Below the pieces are notes generated by a model that was not told where the DNA came from, ran no database searches, and worked only from the letters and a program-made list of their open reading frames with translations. From Providencia rettgeri (lineage in GTDB: Bacteria > Pseudomonadota > Gammaproteobacteria > Enterobacterales > Enterobacteriaceae), in NCBI RefSeq assembly GCF_023205015.1, contig NZ_CP096258.1, positions 3,286,001 to 3,350,000 on the forward strand: a stretch of DNA of 64,000 nucleotides. Reading direction: 5' to 3'. The position numbers and the translations under genes are program-made. This document shows positions 8,516 through 16,910 of this stretch, piece by piece; position 1 is the first letter of the stretch; each line of letters begins with the position of its first letter.

Positions 8516-9862
8516 TTAATTATTTTTTATTTCAGGATTAACTAATTTAGCGGGAATGAGAAATATCAAAGGTGCACACAAAGCAAGAAAACCGGCTAAA
8601 ATAAGTAACCCAATACCAGAACTACCTGTTAAATCATTTAACCATCCTAAAACTGTCGGCCCAAAAAAACCTGCCAGATTTCCAACCGAGTTGACTAACG
8701 CTATACCAGCAGCTGCAGCAGTTCCTGAGAAAATCGCACCCGGTAAACTCATATAAGTAGGGATCAGAGCTAAAGTTCCTGAAATCGCAACACAAATCCA
8801 AAACATCATTGCTATTGTTGAACCTTCATTTAAAGAACTAAATACTAGCCCTATAGAACCTAATATCGCAGGAATAGCAATATGCCAACGTCTCTCTTTT
8901 TTAAGATCTGAGTGATAACTATTCCACAACATAAATACAGAACCAAATAAATAGGGTAATGCAGCTATAAAGCCAATTGATAAGTCATCAGTTATCCCAG
9001 ACGATTTAATGATAGATGGCAACCAGAAATTAATTCCATAATAACCAATATTAAAACTAAAGAAAATCAGTGATAATAGCCAAACATATTTATTTTTTAA
9101 CAAATCTTTCAAACTAACAGCAATTTTTCCATCGCTATTTTTCTTCTTTTGCTCTCCATCTTTTTTTAGATCATTTTGTATGACCAATTTCTCTTCATCT
9201 GTTAACCATTTTGCTGATTTAACATCATTATCTAAATATTTTAAAACAACAAAAGCCAATAAAAATGAAGGTATTGCTTCAACCAAGAAAAGCCATTGCC
9301 AATTGTACCAAGGCCCAACACCGTCAAATATTTTTAGAATAAAACCTGATAGTGGGCTACCTAAAATTGTCGATAAAGGTGTTACTAATATAAATAACCC
9401 CAATGTTTTAGCTGAACGCCATGATGGAAACCATAGCGTCAAGTAGAAAACAATCCCTGGAAAGAATCCCGCTTCCGCAACACCTAATAAAAAACGGACA
9501 ACGTAGAATTGGGTCGGCGTTTGAACAAACATCGTTAATGCAGATAATATTGACCAACTGACCATTATTCTAGCGATCCAAAACCTCGCACCATATCGCT
9601 GCATTAATAAGTTGCTAGGTACTTCAAATAAAAAATAGCCAATAAAAAATATACCAGCGCCGAGCCCGTAAACTGTATTACTAAAGCTAAGATCCTCCTG
9701 CATATGTAATTTTGCGAAACCTACATTTACTCTATCTAGGTAAGCAAAAAAATAACATAGCACAAGGAAAGGAATTAACCTAAATATCACTTTCCTATAA
9801 ACTTTATCTTTTTCTTTCTCTATTTTTTTATCATTTTCAGAGATCAGTGATGAATTAGCCAT
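8516..9862 (-). CDS. MFS permease, ACS (anion:cation symporter) family, sugar-acid uptake
   Basis: 448 residues from the ATG at 9862. A longer GTG start at 9874 is open but less likely, because the G-rich stretch just upstream of 9862 works as ribosome-binding site. Twelve membrane helices are predicted. The motif LDRVNVGFAKLHMQEDL after helix 1 and WRSAKTLGLF between helices are typical of the ACS family (DgoT, phthalate and hexuronate permeases). It would import D-galactonate or a related sugar acid with H+. The start lies directly after the stop of the aldolase gene (TGATATGG), consistent with translational coupling. The operon thus has both a sugar carrier and a sugar-acid carrier. Confidence 0.85.
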   Translation of the reverse strand: MANSSLISENDKKIEKEKDKVYRKVIFRLIPFLVLCYFFAYLDRVNVGFAKLHMQEDLSFSNTVYGLGAGIFFIGYFLFEVPSNLLMQRYGARFWIARIMVSWSILSALTMFVQTPTQFYVVRFLLGVAEAGFFPGIVFYLTLWFPSWRSAKTLGLFILVTPLSTILGSPLSGFILKIFDGVGPWYNWQWLFLVEAIPSFLLAFVVLKYLDNDVKSAKWLTDEEKLVIQNDLKKDGEQKKKNSDGKIAVSLKDLLKNKYVWLLSLIFFSFNIGYYGINFWLPSIIKSSGITDDLSIGFIAALPYLFGSVFMLWNSYHSDLKKERRWHIAIPAILGSIGLVFSSLNEGSTIAMMFWICVAISGTLALIPTYMSLPGAIFSGTAAAAGIALVNSVGNLAGFFGPTVLGWLNDLTGSSGIGLLILAGFLALCAPLIFLIPAKLVNPEIKNN

Positions 9863-9863
9863 A

Positions 9864-10781
9864 TCACCCCCCACCTTTAATTGGTGTTAAGTTAAATTCA
9901 TTCATAAATTTAGCAATTATTTTCATATCATCATTATTCAGTGGGTAATTGGGTTTTCGACAATAATCGCTTTTTAAAATCCCTCTTTCATTTAGAATTG
10001 TTTTTTCTACTTGAATAATATATTCGCAATGTGTCATCCATTGAGTAATATATTTCAATAATCGGCCATGTAACTCCCTCGCTTTATCTTTTTCTTGATT
10101 TATCCAAAGACGATATATTTCGACATAAATTTCCGAAAAAGAGCAGCCTGGCATAACACCTTTCCCACCAATATCTAGCATGTCAAGCATATAGAGGCCT
10201 GCATAGCCATTAAGTACTACAGCATCAGGGGCATAGCTCAAGAATTCTTGGGTATATTCTGTCGGAGGATTACACTCTATTTTGAAAACCGCATTAGGAT
10301 AAATTTCACTCCACTGCGCCATTTTTGATGGCGTAATAAGAAACCCCGTTTCATTGGGAGCATATTGCAACATAACAGGAATTGATACTGATTCTAATAC
10401 CTCTTGAATATGCTTCTCAACCGCAGCCTGAGATGGATTCAAAAAAAAGGGAGGAAGCAGCATCAATGCATCCGCACCAAGCTGTTCATATTTTTTTGCT
10501 CTTTTAACTGCATTTTCAGTTGAATGATCAGTGACTGACAATGCCTTATAAAAATTAACCTCTGATTGATTAAGGTAAATATCTGCTAGTAAATCACGCT
10601 CATAATCATTAAATTTAGCAAATTCACTCGCAACACCAAATAGCGTTGCACCATTAACACCAATCGAATTTAAATAAGAAATAATATTAGAAAAACCCTG
10701 TTCATCTATTTCACCATATTTATCAAATGGTGCAGCAATAATTGGATTAACACCAATTATGTCTTTAACTTGATATTTCAT
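9864..10781 (-). CDS. DapA/NanA family (class I) aldolase or dehydratase
   Basis: 305 residues, dihydrodipicolinate synthase/N-acetylneuraminate lyase superfamily. A TIM barrel is indicated, with the Schiff-base lysine in AVFKIECNPP (near residue 165) and the catalytic tyrosine in MLQYAPNETG (near 138). The usual GTTGE-type loop is FGVASEF here. Relatives act on 2-keto-3-deoxy sugar acids (KDG/KDGal aldolase), dihydrodipicolinate or sialic acid. In this operon it may split or dehydrate a non-phosphorylated keto-deoxy acid, in parallel with the kinase/DgoA route. The start overlaps the last base of the dehydratase stop (TAATG). The exact substrate cannot be read from sequence. Confidence 0.8.
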   Translation of the reverse strand: MKYQVKDIIGVNPIIAAPFDKYGEIDEQGFSNIISYLNSIGVNGATLFGVASEFAKFNDYERDLLADIYLNQSEVNFYKALSVTDHSTENAVKRAKKYEQLGADALMLLPPFFLNPSQAAVEKHIQEVLESVSIPVMLQYAPNETGFLITPSKMAQWSEIYPNAVFKIECNPPTEYTQEFLSYAPDAVVLNGYAGLYMLDMLDIGGKGVMPGCSFSEIYVEIYRLWINQEKDKARELHGRLLKYITQWMTHCEYIIQVEKTILNERGILKSDYCRKPNYPLNNDDMKIIAKFMNEFNLTPIKGGG

Positions 10782-12487
10782 TACAGATCCTCATCATCAA
10801 TAAATATAGCGCCAAGAGCTGCTGAAGAAGTACTTTTTCGATATAAACGTAAAAAACCACGGGGAACTTCTTTTCGAATTGGAGTCCAATTTTGCTTTCT
10901 AGAATCTAAAATTTCATCTGATACTTTTAGTGATATTTGTCGATTAGGAATATCTATAACTATAGAGTCACCATCTTCAATTAAACCAATAATCCCTCCT
11001 TCTACAGCCTCAGGAGACATATGGCCAACAAATAAACCTCGATTAGAGCCAGAGAATCTTCCATCTGTAATGAGTGCACAACTGTCTGATAAATTCATAC
11101 CTTCGAGTAATTTCATCGGTAGGTACATTTCAGGCATGCCCGGCCCTCCTTTTGGCCCCTCATAACGTAGGACAAGAACGCTACCAGGTTTTACTTGACC
11201 ATTCATAATTGCATCAACAGATTCTTTCTCACTATTAAAGGTGATTGCTTTGCCTTCAAAAAACATCAGGTTTTCAGGAACCGCGGCAGGTTTAACCACA
11301 CAACCTAGAGGCGACAAATTACCTGTCAGAACCGCAATTCCTGACTCTTTGCGAACAGGATCACGCAAGGTTTTTATGACTTCTGGGCGTGTTGTCTTCA
11401 CATTTCTGGCTAACAAAGCACCTTTTTCTTCACCATCAACAGTCATTGTGTCTGAAAATAAAATAGATGAAATTTCATGCTCGACGGCAGGAACGCCACC
11501 TGCTTCCCAATAATCAATCATGTCGTGCTCTGATGCGGGATATAAAGCAGATACTAGAGGAACTTTATAACTCAATTCATCAAATGATTTTAAAGGCAAG
11601 TGCCCTAGTCCTGCTTCATAATGAATCGCTTGTAAGTGAAGAATGGCATTCGTTGACCCGCCTGTTGCCAGTAGGTAAGCCATTGCATTATGTATAGATT
11701 TCTTATTAATAATTTGACGTGCGGTGATATCTTTCAGTACTAAAGAAACTATCTTTTTTCCTGACTCAATAGCAATCAACCTACGCTCCTTCGATACCGC
11801 AGGCAACGTGCTACCACCAGATAAAGACATCCCCATCGCTTCTGCAATACAGCACATCGTATTCGCTGTACCATACATTGTGCATGAACCTGGCCCAGGC
11901 TCTGCGATATTTTCTATATGTTCAAATTCGGCCTCATCGATTAACCCTTGTTTTTTCCATCCAATTGCTTCCGTTATTATGTTTCCGTCCCAATGTTTTC
12001 CTTTATATTCAGCTGGATACATTGGTCCACCATTAACAAGGATCGCAGGGACATCTAAACGCGCTGCGGCCATTAGCATAGCTGGAACTATCTTGTCACA
12101 AGAACCGAGTAGCACCATTCCATCAAATCGATGCGCCCTCATCATGCATTCAATAGAAGCGGTGATAACTTCACGGGATGCTAAGACATAACGCATACCA
12201 AAATGACCTTCCGCAATACCATCACAAGGCGCGATAGTACCGAAAACCATACCGACACCGCCTCCTTCATCGATCCCTTTTAATACATTTTCGGTAAGTT
12301 CATTTAGATTAACGTGACCCGCAGTTGCATTAGTGTAGCTATTAACTACCGCAATAACTGGGCGTTTTAATTGTTCTGTCGTGTGGCCACTTGCTTTATA
12401 TAAAGCTCGTTTTAAAGCCCCACTGTCTCCTTGTAAACTCGGGTTAAAGTGTGTATTACAAGAAGAACACCCTCCACAATTACTCAT
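10781..12487 (-). CDS. IlvD/Edd family sugar-acid dehydratase
   Basis: 568 residues from the ATG at 12487, chosen because GGAG lies six bases upstream; in-frame ATG 12499 and TTG 12502 have no such site. The IlvD/Edd signatures are GSCDKIVPAMLMAAARLDVP and PGPGSCTMYGTANTMCCIAE, which hold two [Fe-S] ligand cysteines, plus a C-terminal TDGRFSGSNRG motif. The family dehydrates dihydroxy acids and aldonates (galactonate, arabinonate, xylonate, 6-phosphogluconate). Here it would make 2-keto-3-deoxygalactonate, the step done in E. coli by the unrelated enolase-superfamily DgoD. Oddly, the N-terminus begins with three cysteines in a CxxCxxC pattern (MSNCGGCSSCN). It could instead act on another C5/C6 aldonate. 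Confidence 0.88.
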   Translation of the reverse strand: MSNCGGCSSCNTHFNPSLQGDSGALKRALYKASGHTTEQLKRPVIAVVNSYTNATAGHVNLNELTENVLKGIDEGGGVGMVFGTIAPCDGIAEGHFGMRYVLASREVITASIECMMRAHRFDGMVLLGSCDKIVPAMLMAAARLDVPAILVNGGPMYPAEYKGKHWDGNIITEAIGWKKQGLIDEAEFEHIENIAEPGPGSCTMYGTANTMCCIAEAMGMSLSGGSTLPAVSKERRLIAIESGKKIVSLVLKDITARQIINKKSIHNAMAYLLATGGSTNAILHLQAIHYEAGLGHLPLKSFDELSYKVPLVSALYPASEHDMIDYWEAGGVPAVEHEISSILFSDTMTVDGEEKGALLARNVKTTRPEVIKTLRDPVRKESGIAVLTGNLSPLGCVVKPAAVPENLMFFEGKAITFNSEKESVDAIMNGQVKPGSVLVLRYEGPKGGPGMPEMYLPMKLLEGMNLSDSCALITDGRFSGSNRGLFVGHMSPEAVEGGIIGLIEDGDSIVIDIPNRQISLKVSDEILDSRKQNWTPIRKEVPRGFLRLYRKSTSSAALGAIFIDDEDL

Positions 12488-12505
12488 TATTTTCTCCATC
12501 AATTT

Positions 12506-13366
12506 TTACAGTACAAATGTATTACTAGGTTGACCAATAAAATTTGTTTTAATGGACGTTACCATTCCATCATTTATCGTTATTTTTTCTAATCCGTCAT
12601 AAGCAGAAGTTACATAAAGAGTTGAATAGTCAATTCCTGAAAATAGGCAACTTGTTGGTTGAGAGGAATCAACTATTATTCTTCCTATTAATTGCATTGA
12701 ATTATTCAGGTCGTATAAAGCGAGACATTTATCTCCCCAGCAAGCATTAATTAAAATACCCTCTTTGGTTAGAGCTGAACCATCTGCAATATAATTAACT
12801 GGATACTCTTTAATCGCTTTTGTATTTAAATCTTTTCGATAAAAAACTTTACGTCCTGAGTCTGCAAACCAAAACCCACCGCCAAACCACTGCATGGTAT
12901 TCGGGATTAGTAAATTAGAATGAATACAGTTCAATTCCTTTCTTTCAGCATTGAACTCATAAATCACACCAATAGGATTATTCGCATTTTTATCCATTAC
13001 ACTGATAAAAATATTTCCATCAGGTGAGACTTGGCATTCATTTGTTCTTATTTTTTTATTATTAAATTTAAATTCAAAGTAAACACTCAACTCTCTTGTC
13101 TTATAGTTTAAGACATAAATTCCATCGATATTAATCAAAACAAATAGGTCTTTTATATTTGTAGGTAAAACAGCACTTGTTAACGTTGGAATATTCTGTA
13201 CTTCTACAGCATCACTTAAATTAGGGTAAAACCTAAACAATTTCCCTTTTTTAATATCAACCCAAAGTAGTGAATTCGTGTGATAACACCAAATTGGTGA
13301 CTCACCCAATTCAGCTTGGGGGCTTTTTATAATTTTAGTATCAAATGCAAAAATACTTTTTGACAT
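12506..13366 (-). CDS. SMP-30/gluconolactonase family sugar lactonase
   Basis: 286 residues, a six-bladed beta-propeller of the SMP-30/LRE family. Metal-site landmarks visible are the N-terminal GESPIW glutamate, Asn in NTMQWFGGGFWFADS (near residue 150) and Asp in YIADGSALT (near 200). The family hydrolyses sugar 1,5- or 1,4-lactones with a divalent metal. It supplies the step between the SDR dehydrogenase and the aldonate dehydratase. The start codon overlaps the dgoA stop by one base (TAATG). Which lactone it prefers is unknown; galactonolactone is inferred from the neighbours. Confidence 0.85.
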   Translation of the reverse strand: MSKSIFAFDTKIIKSPQAELGESPIWCYHTNSLLWVDIKKGKLFRFYPNLSDAVEVQNIPTLTSAVLPTNIKDLFVLINIDGIYVLNYKTRELSVYFEFKFNNKKIRTNECQVSPDGNIFISVMDKNANNPIGVIYEFNAERKELNCIHSNLLIPNTMQWFGGGFWFADSGRKVFYRKDLNTKAIKEYPVNYIADGSALTKEGILINACWGDKCLALYDLNNSMQLIGRIIVDSSQPTSCLFSGIDYSTLYVTSAYDGLEKITINDGMVTSIKTNFIGQPSNTFVL

Positions 13367-14010
13367 TATCGATTATTCCATGCATCAATTAATTCATCTG
13401 CATTTTTCAAAACTTCTTCAACGCTCATCGTTGGCTTATATAGGCTTCCACCAATACCGAATCCATTAGCTCCTGATTTTATATATGCGTTTAATTGATT
13501 CGAATCCGCGGAAATCCCCCCAACAGGAAAATATAAGCCTGTTTTAGGCAGAACAGTTAACATTGCACTCAGTACTTTTGGAGTGATCATATCTGCGGGA
13601 TAAAACTTTAAAATATCTGCACCATATTCTATTGCATTAAAAGCTTCAGTCACTGTGTAAACACCAGGACAACTAATCATTTGTAGATCTTTAGTTTTTC
13701 GAACAACATCTTCATTCAAATTAGGCGATATAATAATTTCCCCACCAATATCTTTGATTTTTTGAACCTGTTCTGTTTTTAGAACGGTTCCTGCACCAAT
13801 AATTGCTTGGTTACCAAACTCTTTAATTAACAATTCAATAACTTCATATGCATAATCAGTATTTAAGGGTACTTCTATATATTTTATCCCCTTATTAATC
13901 AAACCACGACAAACTGGAATTGCATGTTCTACCGTTAACCCTCTCAATATAGCAATAAATGGATATTTATTATTACTCCAATTCACCTTAAACTCTGTTC
14001 CATTTTTCAT
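13366..14010 (-). CDS. dgoA: 2-dehydro-3-deoxy-6-phosphogalactonate aldolase (KDPG/KHG aldolase family)
   Basis: 214 residues (E. coli DgoA 205). PFIAILRGL at the start, EVPLNTD near residue 45, IIGAGTVLKTEQV near 75, and the Schiff-base lysine in ADILKFYPAD near 138, as in DgoA and Eda. It cleaves KDPGal to pyruvate and glyceraldehyde 3-phosphate. It lies one base downstream of the dgoK stop in the same operon, the same gene pair as in E. coli dgo. The neighbouring kinase and lack of an edd/zwf context favour DgoA over Eda. Confidence 0.88.
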   Translation of the reverse strand: MKNGTEFKVNWSNNKYPFIAILRGLTVEHAIPVCRGLINKGIKYIEVPLNTDYAYEVIELLIKEFGNQAIIGAGTVLKTEQVQKIKDIGGEIIISPNLNEDVVRKTKDLQMISCPGVYTVTEAFNAIEYGADILKFYPADMITPKVLSAMLTVLPKTGLYFPVGGISADSNQLNAYIKSGANGFGIGGSLYKPTMSVEEVLKNADELIDAWNNR

Positions 14011-14011
14011 T

Positions 14012-14890
14012 TTAATTACCTAATTGATTAATTAATTTGTAAGCACCTTTTAGAAAGCACTCATTACCAGACACATACTCCATATTTAGTCCAAAGTATT
14101 TTCCTGCGACAATATATTTTTCACCTAATGACTCATTTGTAATAACCCATATTTTGTTTTCACACTCAACATTATTTAATTCGATTCCAATTAAAATCCC
14201 CGACAAGTAACTACCAACATACTCAGCAGGTATTTCTTTATTTAATTGTTTCGTTCTGGCAGAAAAAATTAAATGTGTAAATGGGATATTTTTCTTTGAC
14301 TTTTCGAGTCCCATTAAGAAATATTTTTCATTATCAATCTGTTTTGGTAATCCTTTACCAATCATTGATGATTTTATTAATAAGGAGTAGAGTTCTCCCG
14401 TCATAAAGCTAGTAAAGGTTTTAATTTCACCATGAGAAATAACGCTGTGCTTACTATGTGTGCCAGGCAAAATTGCATAAGTATCCGCACTGTCTACTAA
14501 TCCTAGTAATTGGGTTTCTTCTCCACGCATAACATCTGGTAATGCATACTGGCTTAGATTTTGAATACCTGGAACAATCCACGCTTTACTACCCCAGTAT
14601 GTGGTTATTTCTTTCAGTGACTCAGTTAATCCCTTTGCGGTTATTGGTACTGCTTGATATGGAACTTCATACCACCCTTTTTGGGAACCAACCATTCCAG
14701 CTAATAAAATAGGAAGGTGCCCTTTCGATGTCAGCCAATGCTCAATATTACGGTGTAAAACAACATCAAATTGATTTTCAGTAACAGATAAAATCCCTTC
14801 GGTTCCAATAACCTCATCAATGACTTCATCTTTTTTCATTAAAAAGGCACGAAAATTTGTAGTACCCCAATCAACCGCGATCCAATACAC
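14012..14890 (-). CDS. dgoK: 2-dehydro-3-deoxygalactonokinase
   Basis: About 292 residues like E. coli DgoK (292). The ATP-binding start is IAVDWGTTNFRAFLM. Further family segments are LAGMVGSQKGWYEVPY, VMRGEETQLLG, ILPGTHSKHS and FMTGELYSLL. It phosphorylates 2-keto-3-deoxygalactonate at C6. It is the first gene of the eight-gene operon and the most specific marker for a galactonate pathway. The start is uncertain: I chose GTG 14890, preceded by GGTGG at five bases. GTG 14899 and TTG 14908 are also in frame, and an eight-G run (14899-14906 on this strand) lies among the three candidates. Confidence 0.87.
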   Translation of the reverse strand: MYWIAVDWGTTNFRAFLMKKDEVIDEVIGTEGILSVTENQFDVVLHRNIEHWLTSKGHLPILLAGMVGSQKGWYEVPYQAVPITAKGLTESLKEITTYWGSKAWIVPGIQNLSQYALPDVMRGEETQLLGLVDSADTYAILPGTHSKHSVISHGEIKTFTSFMTGELYSLLIKSSMIGKGLPKQIDNEKYFLMGLEKSKKNIPFTHLIFSARTKQLNKEIPAEYVGSYLSGILIGIELNNVECENKIWVITNESLGEKYIVAGKYFGLNMEYVSGNECFLKGAYKLINQLGN

Positions 14891-14909
14891 TTTGTCCACC
14901 CCCCCCAAT

Positions 14910-14959
14910 CTTGTAATACAAGTTTATATAATTTGTATCACATGATTTTATTGTGTCAA
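14910..14959 (-). promoter_or_regulatory. Promoter of the galactonate operon with GntR-type operator
   Basis: On the minus strand a consensus TTGACA -35 lies at 14954-14959, with an A/T-rich -10 region near 14931-14936. Just downstream, CTTGTA-A-TACAAG (14910-14922) is a perfect 6+6 palindrome of the TTGTA-N-TACAA kind bound by FadR-subfamily GntR regulators. Its place between the promoter and dgoK suggests repression by the divergent regulator. The rest of the gap up to 15233 is A/T-rich and shows no further gene. Confidence 0.65.
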
Positions 14960-15233
14960 CTAGCTCAAAATAGGAGGAAAATAATAAACAATTGATAATG
15001 CTGGATTTACTGGCATTTGTGGGATAATTTGTTTTTATTATTTGTTATCTACGTCTACTTTTTTGTAAGTATAAGATTTACCTTACAGTAAAAATAAACT
15101 GTATAGCTGACGGTAGAATCGATATCCGTTACGTTATTGTAATCACACGAACAAAGATCAGCAGGCAGTTGGACGTCAATCATGATAGATTGTTACAGTC
15201 CTCACTATTACATCAAAATAAGGTTTTAATTTA

Positions 15234-15968
15234 ATGGCCGAGCCTCAGCAAACATTAGCTCAATCGATCATGCAACAAATCGGGATGCAAATTATTCTTG
15301 GGCATTATAAAGACAATATGCTGCCTGGTGAAAATGAGCTCGCACAACAATTTTCTGCGTCAAGAACGTCAATTCGCAATGCACTACAGCAACTTTCTAG
15401 TAAAGGGCTTATCTCTATTCAACCAAAGAAAAGAAGTGTTATTAATCCAAGAGATGAATGGAATTTTCTTGATTTCGACCTACTTAAATGGGTTGGCAAA
15501 GCAGGAGTTTCTCCTGAACTATTCAAACAGCTCGTTGTATTAAGACTCATGTTTGAACCTAATGCTTCTGCACTCGCCGCCAGCTTTGCTACAGGGGCAG
15601 ATTTAGCAGACTTAGAGAAAGCCTGGTTTTTAATGCAAAAAGGCCATGAACAAGATTCTTTGGCTTTATTTGAACAAGGTGATATTGACTTCCACTACGC
15701 ATTACTCAAAGCATGTCATAACCCTTTTTTATTCTCAATTGGGAATGCTATTCAAGAAGCACTCATTTTATCGTTTAAACATACGCAAGAAAAAAGTGCG
15801 AGAGAAACAACCGAGTCAGTTAAAATGCATAAATTATTGTTTGATGCGATCCGCTTAAAAGACAGCCATAACGCAAAAAAACTGATGAAAGAAATTATTT
15901 TAACTGCTGCGACTCGTCATTTTCCAAATTTAGATCAAGAAAAATATTTAGATATTTTAGATCACTAA
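15234..15968 (+). CDS. GntR-family (FadR subfamily) transcriptional regulator, DgoR-like
   Basis: 244 residues. An N-terminal winged helix (about residues 10-75) contains GENELAQQFSASRTSIRNALQ and the wing SSKGLISIQPKKRS. It is followed by an all-helical FCD ligand domain with the metal-binding style residues Asp/His (DIDFHYALLKACHNPF near 150, and a late His). DgoR of E. coli, in the same subfamily, represses the dgo operon and is released by galactonate. This gene is divergent from dgoK with a matching palindrome between them, so it probably controls the operon. The Shine-Dalgarno is weak (AAGG 11 bases upstream). The symbol dgoR is likely but not certain. Confidence 0.82.
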   Translation: MAEPQQTLAQSIMQQIGMQIILGHYKDNMLPGENELAQQFSASRTSIRNALQQLSSKGLISIQPKKRSVINPRDEWNFLDFDLLKWVGKAGVSPELFKQLVVLRLMFEPNASALAASFATGADLADLEKAWFLMQKGHEQDSLALFEQGDIDFHYALLKACHNPFLFSIGNAIQEALILSFKHTQEKSARETTESVKMHKLLFDAIRLKDSHNAKKLMKEIILTAATRHFPNLDQEKYLDILDH

Positions 15969-16171
15969 CTAAAATTGGCCATAATATTGATAGTTTCCAG
16001 ATTCTATTTACACTATACATCGACTTCCCTACGTCATTTAAAGTATAAAAATGATGCAAACTTACACGAAGACAACTAAAGCGGATTAAATTTATACTAA
16101 CTAAGATGTTATTATGTGAAAGCTAAGCCTATACTTATAAATAGTTGGTTATTTAATATTTGGAGTACAAA

Positions 16172-16753
16172 ATGCTTAATATTGATCGTGAGAAACTCGC
16201 CAAACTTGCGGGAGAAGAGTTTAAAAAACAACGCACCTTTCTAATGATCTTATCCATTTTACTGTTAGCGGGTGGGCTTTTTTGTATCATCAACCCGATG
16301 ATCTCCGGTATTGCCGTCAGTACAGTACTGGGCGTACTCCTGATTATTGGAGGTGTTGGTGCAATAGTCAGCATCTTAAGCACGGTGATTTATACTGGTT
16401 GGTCTCGGTTGTTTGGTTTTATTATTGGCCTTATTTATATTATTGTCGGCTACTCTTTCATTAAAGACCCATTAAAAAGTCTGGTCGCTTTGGCTATTTT
16501 AGTCGCAGCATTATTTATCGTGGGTGGAGTGATCCGGCTCTATGTCGGTTTCCAAAAAATTAGCTCAGCCAGTGGCTGGTTACAAATCATCATTGGGCTG
16601 CTAGATTTCTTTATTGCCTATTTACTCATCGGTAATGGCCCAATTACATCAATTACCTTACTGACAACCCTAATTGGGATCGAAATGGTGTTTAGTTCCT
16701 TTAGCTTATTCGCTTTACTCAGTGTATTTAAAAGCATTAGTAAGAATAACTAA
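16172..16753 (+). CDS. HdeD-family (DUF308) membrane protein
   Basis: 193 residues from ATG 16172, which has GGAG six bases upstream; an in-frame TTG 12 bases earlier is less likely. About six hydrophobic segments in three repeated hairpin pairs, with glycine-rich turns such as ISGIAVSTVLGVLLIIGGVG, as in HdeD/DUF308 proteins. HdeD is linked to acid resistance in E. coli, but the many paralogues in the family have no known role. It stands alone with its own terminator immediately downstream. Acid-stress function is only a guess from the family. Confidence 0.8.
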   Translation: MLNIDREKLAKLAGEEFKKQRTFLMILSILLLAGGLFCIINPMISGIAVSTVLGVLLIIGGVGAIVSILSTVIYTGWSRLFGFIIGLIYIIVGYSFIKDPLKSLVALAILVAALFIVGGVIRLYVGFQKISSASGWLQIIIGLLDFFIAYLLIGNGPITSITLLTTLIGIEMVFSSFSLFALLSVFKSISKNN

Positions 16754-16760
16754 CCTTATA

Positions 16761-16787
16761 ATGCCCCTGTAATAGGGGCATTTTTTT
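16761..16787 (+). terminator. Rho-independent terminator of the HdeD-like gene
   Basis: Stem ATGCCCCT (16761-16768) with AGGGGCAT (16774-16781), five-base loop, followed by seven T residues (16781-16787). It lies eight bases after the stop codon. Confidence 0.93.
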
Positions 16788-16910
16788 GCATTATTTCGCC
16801 TCCACGAAAAAAACAGTTAGCTAAAAAATGCGTAATCAATGATAAGCATTCGCAAATTGCAGCAAGATTGTTTAACCTAATAAAATGAGAAATAACGCAG
16901 GGACGAAATC

